From Lindgomyces ingoldianus (lineage: Eukaryota; Ascomycota; Dothideomycetes; Pleosporales; Lindgomycetaceae), in the NCBI RefSeq assembly GCF_010093535.1, contig NW_022985165.1, positions 1,023,039-1,087,038 on the forward strand: a stretch of 64,000 nucleotides of DNA. The letters are read 5' to 3'. Below the pieces are notes generated by a model. That model did not search any database, was not told where the DNA came from, and worked only from the letters and a program-made list of their open reading frames with translations. A program made the position numbers and the translations under genes. Each line of letters opens with the position of its first letter. Position 1 is the stretch's first letter. Positions 32,562 to 42,443 of the stretch are shown in pieces.

Positions 32562-34082
32562 ATGCCCCGCCTGGTCCGACGAGAGCCGCTCGCTGAGCGC
32601 ATCAAAGCCTACCTGGACCCCTGGGACTGGCTGATGTGGGCGTCGGAAGAGCTGAACAGTAACGATTGGGACGACTTCGCGAAGAGCTATGCTTCTTCTC
32701 TAGGCCTGGCTATGAACGTCTTCTTCATGGTCGCAAGGGCAAACTCTAGCCGGCCGAGCCCCACAGGCGACGATGTGTTTGGAGATTACCAGAGGAAGAG
32801 CAGCGGGTGGTTGAGCTCGATCGTAAGTTGGCCTGTCTATTTCCCCCTTCCCCTTCCCCTTCCCCTTCCCCACCGACTATCGCCACGCTAACTTCTCCAG
32901 ATGAACTTCGTCGTCCTCTCTCTCTCAATCCTGTCCTTTCTGAACGCCTTCTACACATTCTTCCGCAAGCGCCACTACCGCCTCTTCGAACAACCTATTG
33001 AAACCAATCCCTCCACTCCTTCTGCACACCGCGTGCACGTTGACTCCTCTCCCTTATCTTCATCCCCATTCCGCTTCTTGCTAAACTTCATCGCGTCTAC
33101 ATCAGCCGAATCCCGCGCTCATCCCGATGCCGCAAGAGATGTTTGGGAGATCGCCGTCTGGGACCCCAACCCTCTCTGCCTGCAGCTGTTCTGTCTATTC
33201 AGTCCTTTACACGTCATTCTCTACTACTTCAATCTCCCAGTCGCCCCCCTAGACCCCCAGCCGAGCGTCAAGGTTGTCACAACAGTCATAATCGGGGGGA
33301 TTCTAACCGCCCAAATGCTCTACCTCCAAATCTCCTTCTCTCAGCAGGCCAAGGACTCCGCCATCATCCACCGCGAAGTCCTCCACGAATACGACACAAA
33401 ATTCGTACACCCCATCCTCCAGAAACCTTGCCGAGACGTCGGAATCCAAACAATTCCCAAGCCCCGCACTCGAGACTCAGGCCCCGGCCGAACCGAACTC
33501 GCATCGGAGGTCGATACCTTCACCCCCACAACCGTCATCAATCGCGGCTTCCGCACGAATCCTAATCAGGCTTATTCCTCCCAATACGATCCTAATAACC
33601 TTGGCTCAATCCCAAATACAAGGCCGACAGGCTCAAGTACTCAAACGCCATCTCTGCGGCCTACGCAAAACGGGAGCTATGTGCCATCTTCAGTAGCCAC
33701 AACGGGAACCGACTTCTCCTCTCCCATCCGCCAATCCAACACCCCAAACCCATTCCGTCAACCTCAGTTCCGCCCCGCTCAAGTCGGTAATGGAGATGGA
33801 GGCAGCTTAGGCGTATACACCCACGCCGCCTCTCCGTTACGAAAAGCCGCGAGCACCAACTTCCTCCGAGATGAGAGATCCCGGGGTCGCGAGAGTCTGG
33901 GTGGAGCTGGCGAGAAGAGGAGAGAAGGAAGTTCAACAAAGAGGGAGGGAAGCCCACTGAAGAGGATGAGTACACCGGGTGGCTTCACGGGTGGAGACGG
34001 AGGGGCTTCGGTCGTTCCTGATCGGTTCAGTAAGCGGTATGCTGGCTTGGGTGCTGGAAGAAGGGAAAGTGGACAGTTTTGA
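32562..34082 (+). CDS. NUR1: nuclear rim protein 1
   Basis: Two exons, 32562-32822 and 32901-34082, with a 78-nt phase-0 intron (GTAAGT...TCCAG), give 480 residues. The N-terminus shows the family signature RRE-LAERIKAYLDPWDWLMW, SSLGLAMNVFFMVARANS (first membrane helix) and, after the junction, a second helix (VVLSLSILSFLNAFYTFF). Further helices lie around LCLQLFCLFSPLHVILYYF and VVTTVIIGGILTAQMLYLQ. The C-terminal 200 residues are Ser/Pro/Arg-rich and disordered. Nur1 is an inner-nuclear-membrane protein that in yeast acts with Heh1 to tether and stabilise rDNA repeats. The intron holds a CCCCTT hexanucleotide microsatellite (listed separately). Confidence 0.9.
32841..32871. repeat. CCCCTT microsatellite inside the NUR1 intron
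   Basis: About five tandem copies of the hexamer CCCCTT immediately upstream of the acceptor, serving as its pyrimidine tract. The minus strand is (GGGGAA)n, which could form a G-quadruplex. Confidence 0.85.
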
Positions 34083-35909
34083 GTACGCGTGAGGAATGGT
34101 GCATGAAGGAATGGCGTCTTGATATCCCTGGAGGGGTACGGTGGGGCAAGGAAGCATGTGATGGAGTTGATGTTTGTGTCAATACCCAACCAAGGCTATT
34201 ATAAGCTTGTGCTCATATAGGAACCCGTAATACCTCAAACATATTCCTCGCTTTTTGTGTGCAGATCGAGAACTCATCAGGCGAGTATAGGTTCTCCAAC
34301 CGCTCCGGAACCCCCCCAACCTTCACACGTAACTTATTCTCTCCCATCTCACTTGGCTTACTTACCTACCCCTCTTCCCTCCCCCACCTATATTAACCAC
34401 CATCAATTCGATCCTGCTGTTTCCCTTTACACACACAATCTCTCGCTCAGGAATAAAATATACATATAGAACGTTCTTGGCCGGTTAGAAACCCGAGGTT
34501 GGAAATCCTGTTTCTATTCTATGTCTCCGAAAAGTACATACACGGCTACAACATGGCAGACAGCCAATTCCTCCTAGACATACGGCAATGGGACACCTAC
34601 CACCAAACGATCATGTCTGGGGGAGAATCATCTCACTTAACTTTACGAAAACAATTGAAGGAGTTGCGCCCCCGAACTCGCCATCTTTCTCTCCTCCAGA
34701 ACCACGGCTTGTCAATACACTAAAATCAAAGTCAATGCTTCCTATGATTCTACGACCAAAGAGCCCATGCGTGCATCCCATGCTCTCTCTCATGTTCCAA
34801 ACAGCACGCAAACACACCAAAAGTCAAACCGCATTCATATCACAGCCCCAGCGACGAAAAAGCCAACATTCCGCCCATATTGTAGTCTTCCGCTATTAAG
34901 CAACCCCTTGCCAACAGCTTAGCAATCGAAGCGGATGCGTATTCCGCTCCGGGATCGGATGCCATTGAAAGACTCACCATGCATCTCCACTAGTTCTGAG
35001 AAAATTGTCCGCCCCCTCCCCCTTCCTGTTCCGTGGGGCTTTCCCCTTTTCGCTTTTTGGGGGGAGTTCGTGTCAGTATATCGAATTTATGCTAGGTTTG
35101 GGCTATACGTGCTCACTCTAACGATGTTCCATGTCGCAAATGGCTCTGTTTCTAAATTCCTGTTATTCCTTTGGACGGCATTAGAGTGAGTAATTGTGGA
35201 TGAGGAGAGAAGGGTTGGAGTGGAATTATTCGGTTCGTAAATTCGAATCCGAAGACATGCTGTTGGGAAAAGAAGAGCTATGCTTTGGATATGGGGAGAG
35301 AATTCGAGGCGTTGTGAGCTTGGGTAAGAAAACTGTAAGTTTGGAGGCTGTGTGTTTCTTGTAGTGGTGCAAGTTGCCGTCATTAAAAAGCATAGATGCT
35401 CTTCTTTCATTGAGTGAGATTCCGAGGAAAGGACTTGATGATATGCTCCTGAGAGTAAGGATATGAGCTGCTTGTTAAATCGTGCTTTGGTGTGTGTTTA
35501 AGTCGTTCATTCGCAGATGGGTATGCGCTAGAGTTGCCGGGTAAGTTTCGAATCCGTAATTGACCATTGGATCCAGCACCAGTGTTTTTATGTAGAAGTG
35601 TTACATGCGAGACTTGATTTGAACACAATTCTAGGAGCCGCTTAGCATAGGCTAGAGGTCAGAGGATCTGAAAGACGTTCCTTCCCTTTCCCTCCATTCG
35701 CCGCGACATCCAAATATATTGCACAAAGTCTAACATGAATTCGCGAAAGTGATATTGAATGCAATGATTAATATCATTAGAAATCTGCTACGCGGAAGAA
35801 GTAGAGATTGGGGTATCTTATCATGCCTCTCGTCTAGGCGCTGTGGTCTTCCCATCTCCCCACAAACACCAACCCAAAGCCAAAGCCAACGCCAAAGCCT
35901 CAGGAAAAT
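34083..35909. other. intergenic, no supported gene
   Basis: About 1.8 kb between the ends of the convergent NUR1 and the RBR ligase gene. Open frames are short and lack domains. No repeat or RNA gene recognised. Confidence 0.5.
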
Positions 35910-37898
35910 TCATACTACAATAACATCCAACACCTTCTCCAACCAACGCTCCAGTTTCTTCCAATTCCAAAACCCCCCATCACTCCCACCTACCTGCCAC
36001 TCTTTCAGCCCTCTCCCAACACCGACTTTTAGTCCCTCTCCCGCGCCATCACCCTGCTTGTCCCACCACTCCCTCTCCGCCCTCTCCCTCGCCCGCTTCA
36101 CCACTTTCTCCTCATCCTCAACGCGATATAAATCGCAGCGCTCACACTGCTTACAATTTTCCCCCGGCCGCTCGCGGAAATGCTGACAGAAATGCGAATA
36201 CCCCTGAATCGCAAGTCCTTCACGACAAACATAACACATACTATACCCACACAGACAAACTAATTTATTGCAGCCCTCGCTTTTCACGAAGCCGAGATTA
36301 CAATTCGGACAAGTGCGTTTCACGGCATCGGTAGTTGCGCGTTCGAGTGTTAGGCGGAGGGACTGGAGTTGCGAGGAGTAGCAGGCGTGGGGATCATGCC
36401 ACGGAGCGGAACACGACAGACATGAGGTGCGAGAACAAGTCGGCGCGAGGCATTTGAATCGGAAACCGCGGCGTTTGAGATGGATACGATGGAGGGCGGC
36501 TCGGAGAGGTGGAAAGAGGGGTAGAGGGCGCGGAAGAAGGAAATTTAGGCTTACGATGAAGAAAATAAAGAGTAAGAGGAACCGAAAGGCAATACCAATG
36601 GCCACGAAGCAGAGTAGTTGGATGAGAGGAAGGGAGGCAGTGAGGAGTGGTCGTAGTCTGAGTCTGAGATTGCTCGTGAGATCGGCGTTGGGGAGGGCGA
36701 GCTCATCAACTTCTGCATATGGACAAAATGGGCAACGGATGAGTGGGAGTTGCGATTTAAGGAGTGCTTCGGAAGAGAGTCGCTCATTGAAATTTTGAAA
36801 GGTATCTTCGCCGTCTTTTTCCTCTAGAAGAGCGCGATGGATAAAGGGAGACCCAATACAGCCTGGACAGTCGTCTACCCCATCCGACAAGGGAGCTATG
36901 CATCTGAGTGTGCAGCGTTCTGTGTTGATGTTTCGCGCCCAGCCTTGATCGTAGAGAGCCGCATTGATGGAATGTCGAATGCACCGGAAGCAGATATAGT
37001 GACCTTGAACATCACATGCCGACATCTGCTCCAGGGTATTGGGGATGAAGCAGCACTCGCAGTCATACATCTCCCCGGCCTCTTCAGCCTCGGCCTCGTT
37101 GAGTTCGTGCGCGAGACTTTGATCTCCTTGTATCTGCTCCGTTCTTTGCTTGTGCAGCACTGGAACGATCAGGGTATCATGCAGCTCCTTGTTCAGTTCC
37201 TTGCTTTTGGTCTTGATGAGTAGCGGTGTCGGTAGCCTCCCAGCTTTTGCATCAGCACCTGACCAAACAACCAACGGGTGGTCCTTTGCGCTCGGCGGTT
37301 TCCGTCGCATCAGAAAACTCGTGATCGAGTATCGCCAGCTCTTCGAAACTAACCCCAGCAGCGTCGGTCTGGCCTGCGTATAGCTCCAATTGTACTCCGC
37401 AAGCACAGCCTTGATAGTCGAATGACTCAAGCCCTTGAACTCCTGGTACAGCGCCTCCTTGGCCGCCTCGCGATATTTCTGAGACCGAAACGTCTCCTCA
37501 ATAGCGAGCGGATGCCCCCGCGTATCCTTTGTAGAGTCCGAAACGCGATATTTGTACTTATGCGAGACTACCCGTTGTTCTTCCTCCTGTTCCGACGGCA
37601 TCCTGTACCGTCCACGCACCCACTTTGCGCCATGCTTCAACAGCGTCTCCGTTATCACCTCTAGCCTGCTTTCCTCGCTGAAGGAGCTTAGCATCTCACG
37701 GAAAACCTCGGGCTGTATGTCGGGAAAGATGTCAGTGAGGGCTTGAAGTGAGGCGTTCAGTTCGCGGAGGTTTGGCTCGTCCGGATCTACGCTCTCAATG
37801 GAAGACTGCGAGGAGTCAACATCGGCGGAGGTATGGAGATTTGAAGTGGAGCGCTTCAGCTTGGGTGGCCGCACGATGGACGAGAAGACGGAGGTCAT
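35910..37898 (-). CDS. RBR-type E3 ubiquitin ligase, RNF216-like, with membrane hairpin
   Basis: Single exon, 662 residues. A CUE-like helix bundle (about 48-90, SLQALTDIFPDIQPEVFREML) precedes a conserved middle region. RING1 starts at CECC (280-283) and continues through the cysteines of CFRC and CPGC. The IBR has CPFC at 389-392 and CLAPTCSRTSCLSC at 483-496. RING2 starts at CPNC (530-533), has the catalytic Cys543 in GCNKLVC, then CGYSMCYVC and a His/Cys-rich tail. RBR enzymes take ubiquitin from E2 onto the RING2 cysteine before passing it to substrate. Unusually, two strongly hydrophobic stretches (about 418-458) lie between the first IBR cysteines and the rest, so the protein is probably inserted in a membrane. 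The C-terminus is Arg/Glu-rich. The ATG at 37898 is the first in frame. Confidence 0.88.
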   Translation of the reverse strand: MTSVFSSIVRPPKLKRSTSNLHTSADVDSSQSSIESVDPDEPNLRELNASLQALTDIFPDIQPEVFREMLSSFSEESRLEVITETLLKHGAKWVRGRYRMPSEQEEEQRVVSHKYKYRVSDSTKDTRGHPLAIEETFRSQKYREAAKEALYQEFKGLSHSTIKAVLAEYNWSYTQARPTLLGLVSKSWRYSITSFLMRRKPPSAKDHPLVVWSGADAKAGRLPTPLLIKTKSKELNKELHDTLIVPVLHKQRTEQIQGDQSLAHELNEAEAEEAGEMYDCECCFIPNTLEQMSACDVQGHYICFRCIRHSINAALYDQGWARNINTERCTLRCIAPLSDGVDDCPGCIGSPFIHRALLEEKDGEDTFQNFNERLSSEALLKSQLPLIRCPFCPYAEVDELALPNADLTSNLRLRLRPLLTASLPLIQLLCFVAIGIAFRFLLLFIFFIVSLNFLLPRPLPLFPPLRAALHRIHLKRRGFRFKCLAPTCSRTSCLSCSAPWHDPHACYSSQLQSLRLTLERATTDAVKRTCPNCNLGFVKSEGCNKLVCLCGYSMCYVCREGLAIQGYSHFCQHFRERPGENCKQCERCDLYRVEDEEKVVKRARERAEREWWDKQGDGAGEGLKVGVGRGLKEWQVGGSDGGFWNWKKLERWLEKVLDVIVV

Positions 37899-40533
37899 GA
37901 TAGTGGAGGGGTTACGTTTGCCCGGCAGTGTGAGGGGATTGTGCAGCTCATCCGGAAAGCAGCTATCTAGTGTTACACAAGTCGTGGGAAAGCTTCGCGG
38001 AGAGAAGGAGGGACTGTTGTGTAAATTAGGCTGCGTGATGGAGGGGCATTGTTGAGATTGTAGGGAGAGTCGAATGTTCGGCCCTGAAGCTCAGCTCGCT
38101 TCCAGAGCTGACCCCCCGGGAACGCGTGGAGGCTTCACGTGGAACGCACGCTGTTCACGTGTTTCAACAAGGCCGATAATTCCAGTCTCACAGATAGTTG
38201 GTGGGCCATCCTAGTGATTGCTGGCCTAGCTGGATTCCAGGGATGTTGAAACAGTTCATTATTTGTGCTAAAATATGGCCGATGAATAAGACAACCAACA
38301 TTGGTGGATATAATTTAGGCAATAAGAAGAGGAGGAGAGAAACTAAGCTAAACTAAACCGAACGAAACCAATATTCCGTTGCAATTTGGAGTACAGGATG
38401 GGATGGAGGGCAAAAATAGAAACCTATCCCACCTCTATGCACTCTTCTAGCATCTTTGGGCTTGTAAAAAGGGAGTTCGCCCTGCTGGCATCCGTGGCCA
38501 GGCATCTGCATCTTGCGCAGCGATGTTGGAATGGACTGGACGAAACGATGGGCATTACCACAGAAGCTTAAATACGCTTACGTCCGCCGGCCTTCCGTCC
38601 CGGCTTCTTCAATGATAACAAAGTCCACGATCATAAATATACATCTACTGCCTGAAAACTAATAGCAATCCCCACTTCTCCATCTCAGCCCCCCGAAATA
38701 CAATGATCTCTGAAGAATTGCAAAAGGTGGATCCGTTCTAAAGCAAAGTCTCATAGAGCGCTTTAGTGTCATTAGAGGGTGCCGTGCATTTCTGTGGAAA
38801 TTTTGCTTTGACACTGCTGCATAGCGCATCATTCGCAAGCCTGAATAGCGTTTGAAGTTAAGTATCTGTAGGCTTTGCTGCTTTTGTGTGGGCTGTCGTA
38901 GCGTTACAAAGAGACGGTATAAAGACCGGGTTGACCGCACACCTTCAAATATGACCGACTGGAAGCTGGACTTGTGAAATGATGATTTTCCCGAGCAGAT
39001 CGCCCCTCCCAATTACGAGCTAAGGCCTTGGAACTCTTACGCAACCCATTTTAGGACCGAGTGTGCGTCGCGGTCTAGATATAACACTAACTGGGATCGT
39101 ATGGAACGGGTTGCATGGCAAATGAGTGGCGGAGAGATGACGCGCGTGGGGTTGATAGGGTCAAGGGAGCTCTACAAATGGTTCTTGCCGTATAGCTACA
39201 TTTGTTGAGCTTATGGGAACTGGAAGTGGATGCCTACTCAACTTGAATTTGTGCGGACAGTTTGTTGACTCATTCAAGAATGATTGGAGAAGCGACCACT
39301 GCTGGTTCCTAGCAACGCTCGATGGTTCGGGAAGATGACCTACAAAAGTTATTGGGCTTAGGCCGATCATATACCGAATATCATCCATGCCGGAGGTTTG
39401 CATGTGTTCTGAATGATCCAGGAGAGACTCTAGTGTCGGCATATGATGCTCGCTGTCATGGGTGTAGTGTTAGTAGCTAGTATGGTCAAGAACTCGAAGT
39501 CTCTCTCGTCGAGTCCTCAAACATCTGGAGTAACTTCAATAGCTTTTGGTGAATCTCCTAGGACCTTCCCCCGCTTTGTACCAAGTACTCACTATCTCCT
39601 CGCTAAGTTCATGTAAGCTTGTAGTGAATGCATTTAAATCGCGTGGGAATTGAGTACTTACCTATATACTTCATGTATTTCTAAAAAGGCGAACGCGCAG
39701 AAGCTGATGGTGAATACGAGAAAATAGTAATGATGACTCTGCACACGAAAAACGATCATTGGAGGTAATTGCTGTTTAGATTTGTTTCGTAGCGTCGACT
39801 AAGTAACTGCCTTTGATGGAGCTGGAATCTATCCTGCTGCACCATTGTAGTGACGTCTGGGCTGCCGGCGGGAGAATATATGGCGACGAGCTGTGTTGTG
39901 TCAACGAGTAGACTGAGGAGCTGTTCAGAGGCTCGGGGATTTTAGGGGGCTCTAACAAGATATAGAGAGGTGAAGATGCTATGGTTGTAAAAAATCACCG
40001 CTCCTCGCAGTCCCTACATTTACGGGAGCTCCGAGGAAATGGAATGGAAGGGAATGGTGGATGCGGCTTAGACTGTATTGGCGGTGTAGACGCGGGTATT
40101 CTGCTAAGCGGGTTTGTAGCTTGCCCGCCGTTCGAGTGCCTTCCATAAGCTTGTCCTTGTACGAATGTGGTGGGTACGGCAGTAGCAGTGGATTCGTGGG
40201 GACCTAGCGCGAGTATTGGGAATGATCGGCGATCCCTTGATTCCCGTCTTCAATATGGTGTGTCTTGTACTTGCCATTCTTGGACGGCGGCACCAATGTC
40301 AAAAATTGCAGGGCAGTTCGCCGGTTATGAACAGGGGCATAGAGAGATTGAGAAAGGAGAAAAGGATTAGGGTTATGTGGACAACGGTACAGTAGAGGAA
40401 AGGCTCTATTCATGAGGACATCACGACGATCGAAAGACGGTCGTTGATTAGAGACGGTCGTTGATTAGAGTCACGGAGAAACATGTTCAGGTCTCACTGC
40501 TGCACCTCTGAGAGAGCATTGTCATTGGATTGT
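37899..40533. other. intergenic, no supported gene
   Basis: About 2.6 kb. Scattered open frames on both strands have no domain or consistent splice pattern. At 40429-40467 the 20-nt phrase GACGGTCGTTGATTAGA is present twice in tandem. An untranslated RNA or a small lineage-specific gene cannot be excluded. Confidence 0.45.
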
Positions 40534-41297
40534 TTAAAGCCACGCCCACGTCACGGGTACTCTTCCAAGATCGGGATCTGCGAGCTTCTTAAACATAGCA
40601 GGGCTTACATCAATGTCAGTAGGTTCGCAGCCAGTGCCTGTCACGGGTTAGTACCCAAACGATTCACGTGACCAATCGAGAAACAGAAACAGTACGAGTG
40701 AACTCACATCGATCCACGACGGTTAAATCAATGCTGACGGTCTTCCCATCGTTAACTCGCTGAGCGCGGATCTTTCTCCCACAAAGCGGATTCTGATTCG
40801 GATCAGTTCCCTTCTGCACGGCATCGAATGTGTAATGTGAAATAGCGAGTATAGGGTCATTGGCGGTGGATGGAATGCCACATGCGCCAAGCCCAGGGTC
40901 ATAATAGGTGAGATCTCCAGTGTACGTCTGAGCGCCGTTGGGAAGGGGAAGGTTCCGAGTTCTGCTTTCCGTCAGCTCCTGCCTTTGAAGCAGCAGGGCG
41001 AATGTTCCTTGATTTTTTTTTCAGCTTAACGGCGAGGCCAATGACGAGGCCGAGAAGAAGTAGGAAAATGACAATGATTGTGATAAGGAATGTGCGACGG
41101 CTACGACGAAAGTATTTCTTGTGGGGAGGCAAAATGCGATCGAAGCGGTCCGAGACGGCCCATCCCGTGGCTGTTCGCCCAAAACGGAAGCGAGTTTTCT
41201 TTTGTGTTCCCTCTTCGGGCGGTTCCCAGTCTAGAGCATTGCCTTCCTTAGTGTGCGCCGGCAAGGGCTCCTTTGGGATATCAATTGGACTGCTCAT
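40534..41297 (-). CDS. membrane-anchored DPBB (RlpA-like/barwin-like) protein, frame interrupted at a poly-T tract
   Basis: The ATG at 41297 begins a cytoplasmic N-terminus, then a basic patch and one membrane helix (FLITIIVIFLLLLGLVIGLAV), i.e. a type II membrane protein. The extracellular part is a double-psi beta-barrel as in RlpA/expansin-like proteins: YTGDLTYYDPGLGACG, NPLCGRKIRA, the core VDRC split by a 70-nt intron (40707-40638, GTGAGT...TGACAG), then TGCEPTDIDVSPAMF and a C-terminal VPVTWAWL. The two halves are in different frames: the shift falls at a run of nine T (41014-41022) right after the helix, and eight T would restore one frame with a natural linker. An alternative 52-nt intron (GTTAAG...GGCAG) spanning the tract also fits phase. 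Family members are secreted or anchored fungal proteins of uncertain, possibly cell-wall, function. Confidence 0.75.
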
Positions 41298-41798
41298 GGC
41301 TGTATGTGGACGCTTGCAGTGATTTAACGAGGGATGTGGGATAACAGAGCAAAGGGTATCATAGAAATTAAGAATTAGACAAGGGCATGTTTCAACTTTC
41401 AGACGAGTGGAAGCCTGAGCGAGCGAGTCCTCAGCGAGGAGTGACACAATGCAGCGTGTAGGGAGCGAGATGAGCGCACGCGCTGAATATGAACGGGTGG
41501 GTCAAGATCTGGGGAAAGGAGGGACAAGGTGGAACGTGCAATGCCCTATCGGCTAATTAAATGTCCGATCCGGCCCCGGTCCGACGATCCGACCTGCATC
41601 AGTGACGCGCTGGCTGGTCCTTTCAAATGCCTTTTAAGGATCTTCACTACACCCACAACTGCAAGCTCCAACTCATATAGCTTTTATAAACCTTTCTGTA
41701 GATCCCTTTCAGAGCACTGCTCCCGCGCCAACCCTACCCCAACTGGCGACTTCGCCGAAGGGAAGCCAGCGATATCCGGACTCAACTAACCATCCACC
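41298..41798. promoter_or_regulatory. shared upstream region of DPBB protein and CUE protein
   Basis: 501 nt between divergent starts, with nothing beyond ordinary fungal promoter sequence recognised. Confidence 0.4.
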
Positions 41799-42443
41799 AT
41801 GACAGAGCAAACACTCAACTTGCCGCAAGTCATCGTCTTCCTACTCTTAACGGTTCTCGTCGTTCGATGGTATCTCGCAAAACCCAGTAGCACGCGGCCC
41901 CCGAGCCAGAATCGTAGCGTCAGGGTGACTCCGGCTCAGATCGACCAGATAGCGCAGATGTTCCCGCAACTGGGTCGGAGAGAGATTGCGTGGGACTTGC
42001 AGAGAAACGGGGGAAATGTGGCCGCTACGACAGAAAGGGTGCTTAGCGGACGGGCTCTTGAAGCGGTGAGTTTTGATTTAGATGCGTGCGCATGCTCGCT
42101 CGGTGACTGCAGCACCAGTTGGAAGACATTGACTCACTTTTGTATCTAGCCTCCGGCGTCATTCAATCCTCCAGCACCGAGATCCAACCCCACCTCACGC
42201 ACAGCGACCCCTCCTGTGAAGCCCGCCCAATCCGACTTGATCACGCGATACAATTTGGCCTCGAAGCTTGCGGCGGTCCCTGGGACCTCCACGTCAGAAC
42301 CGACGTCCAAACAGAAGACATGGTCACAGGATAGGAACGAAAGGCAGGCAAACCTGCAGCGGCGGCGGGAGGAGATGATCTTGGCCGCTCGGAGGAAGAT
42401 GGAAGAGAAAGACAAGGCGAGGGCATCAGGCGCATCCTCCTGA
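41799..42443 (+). CDS. CUE-domain ER membrane protein, Cue1/Cue4-like
   Basis: Two exons, 41799-42065 and 42150-42443, with a phase-0 intron (GTGAGT...TCTAG), give 186 residues. An N-terminal membrane helix (about 9-27, VIVFLLLTVLVVRWYLA) is followed by a CUE ubiquitin-binding domain (about 42-87: VTPAQIDQIAQMFPQLGRREIAWDLQRNGG with the MFP motif). The C-terminal tail is a basic/acidic helix rich in Arg, Glu and Lys (NLQRRREEMILAARRKMEEK). In yeast, Cue1 anchors the E2 enzyme Ubc7 at the ER and activates it for ER-associated degradation; the tail resembles a Ubc7-binding helix in position. The start follows a 5' leader with no competing in-frame ATG. Confidence 0.88.
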
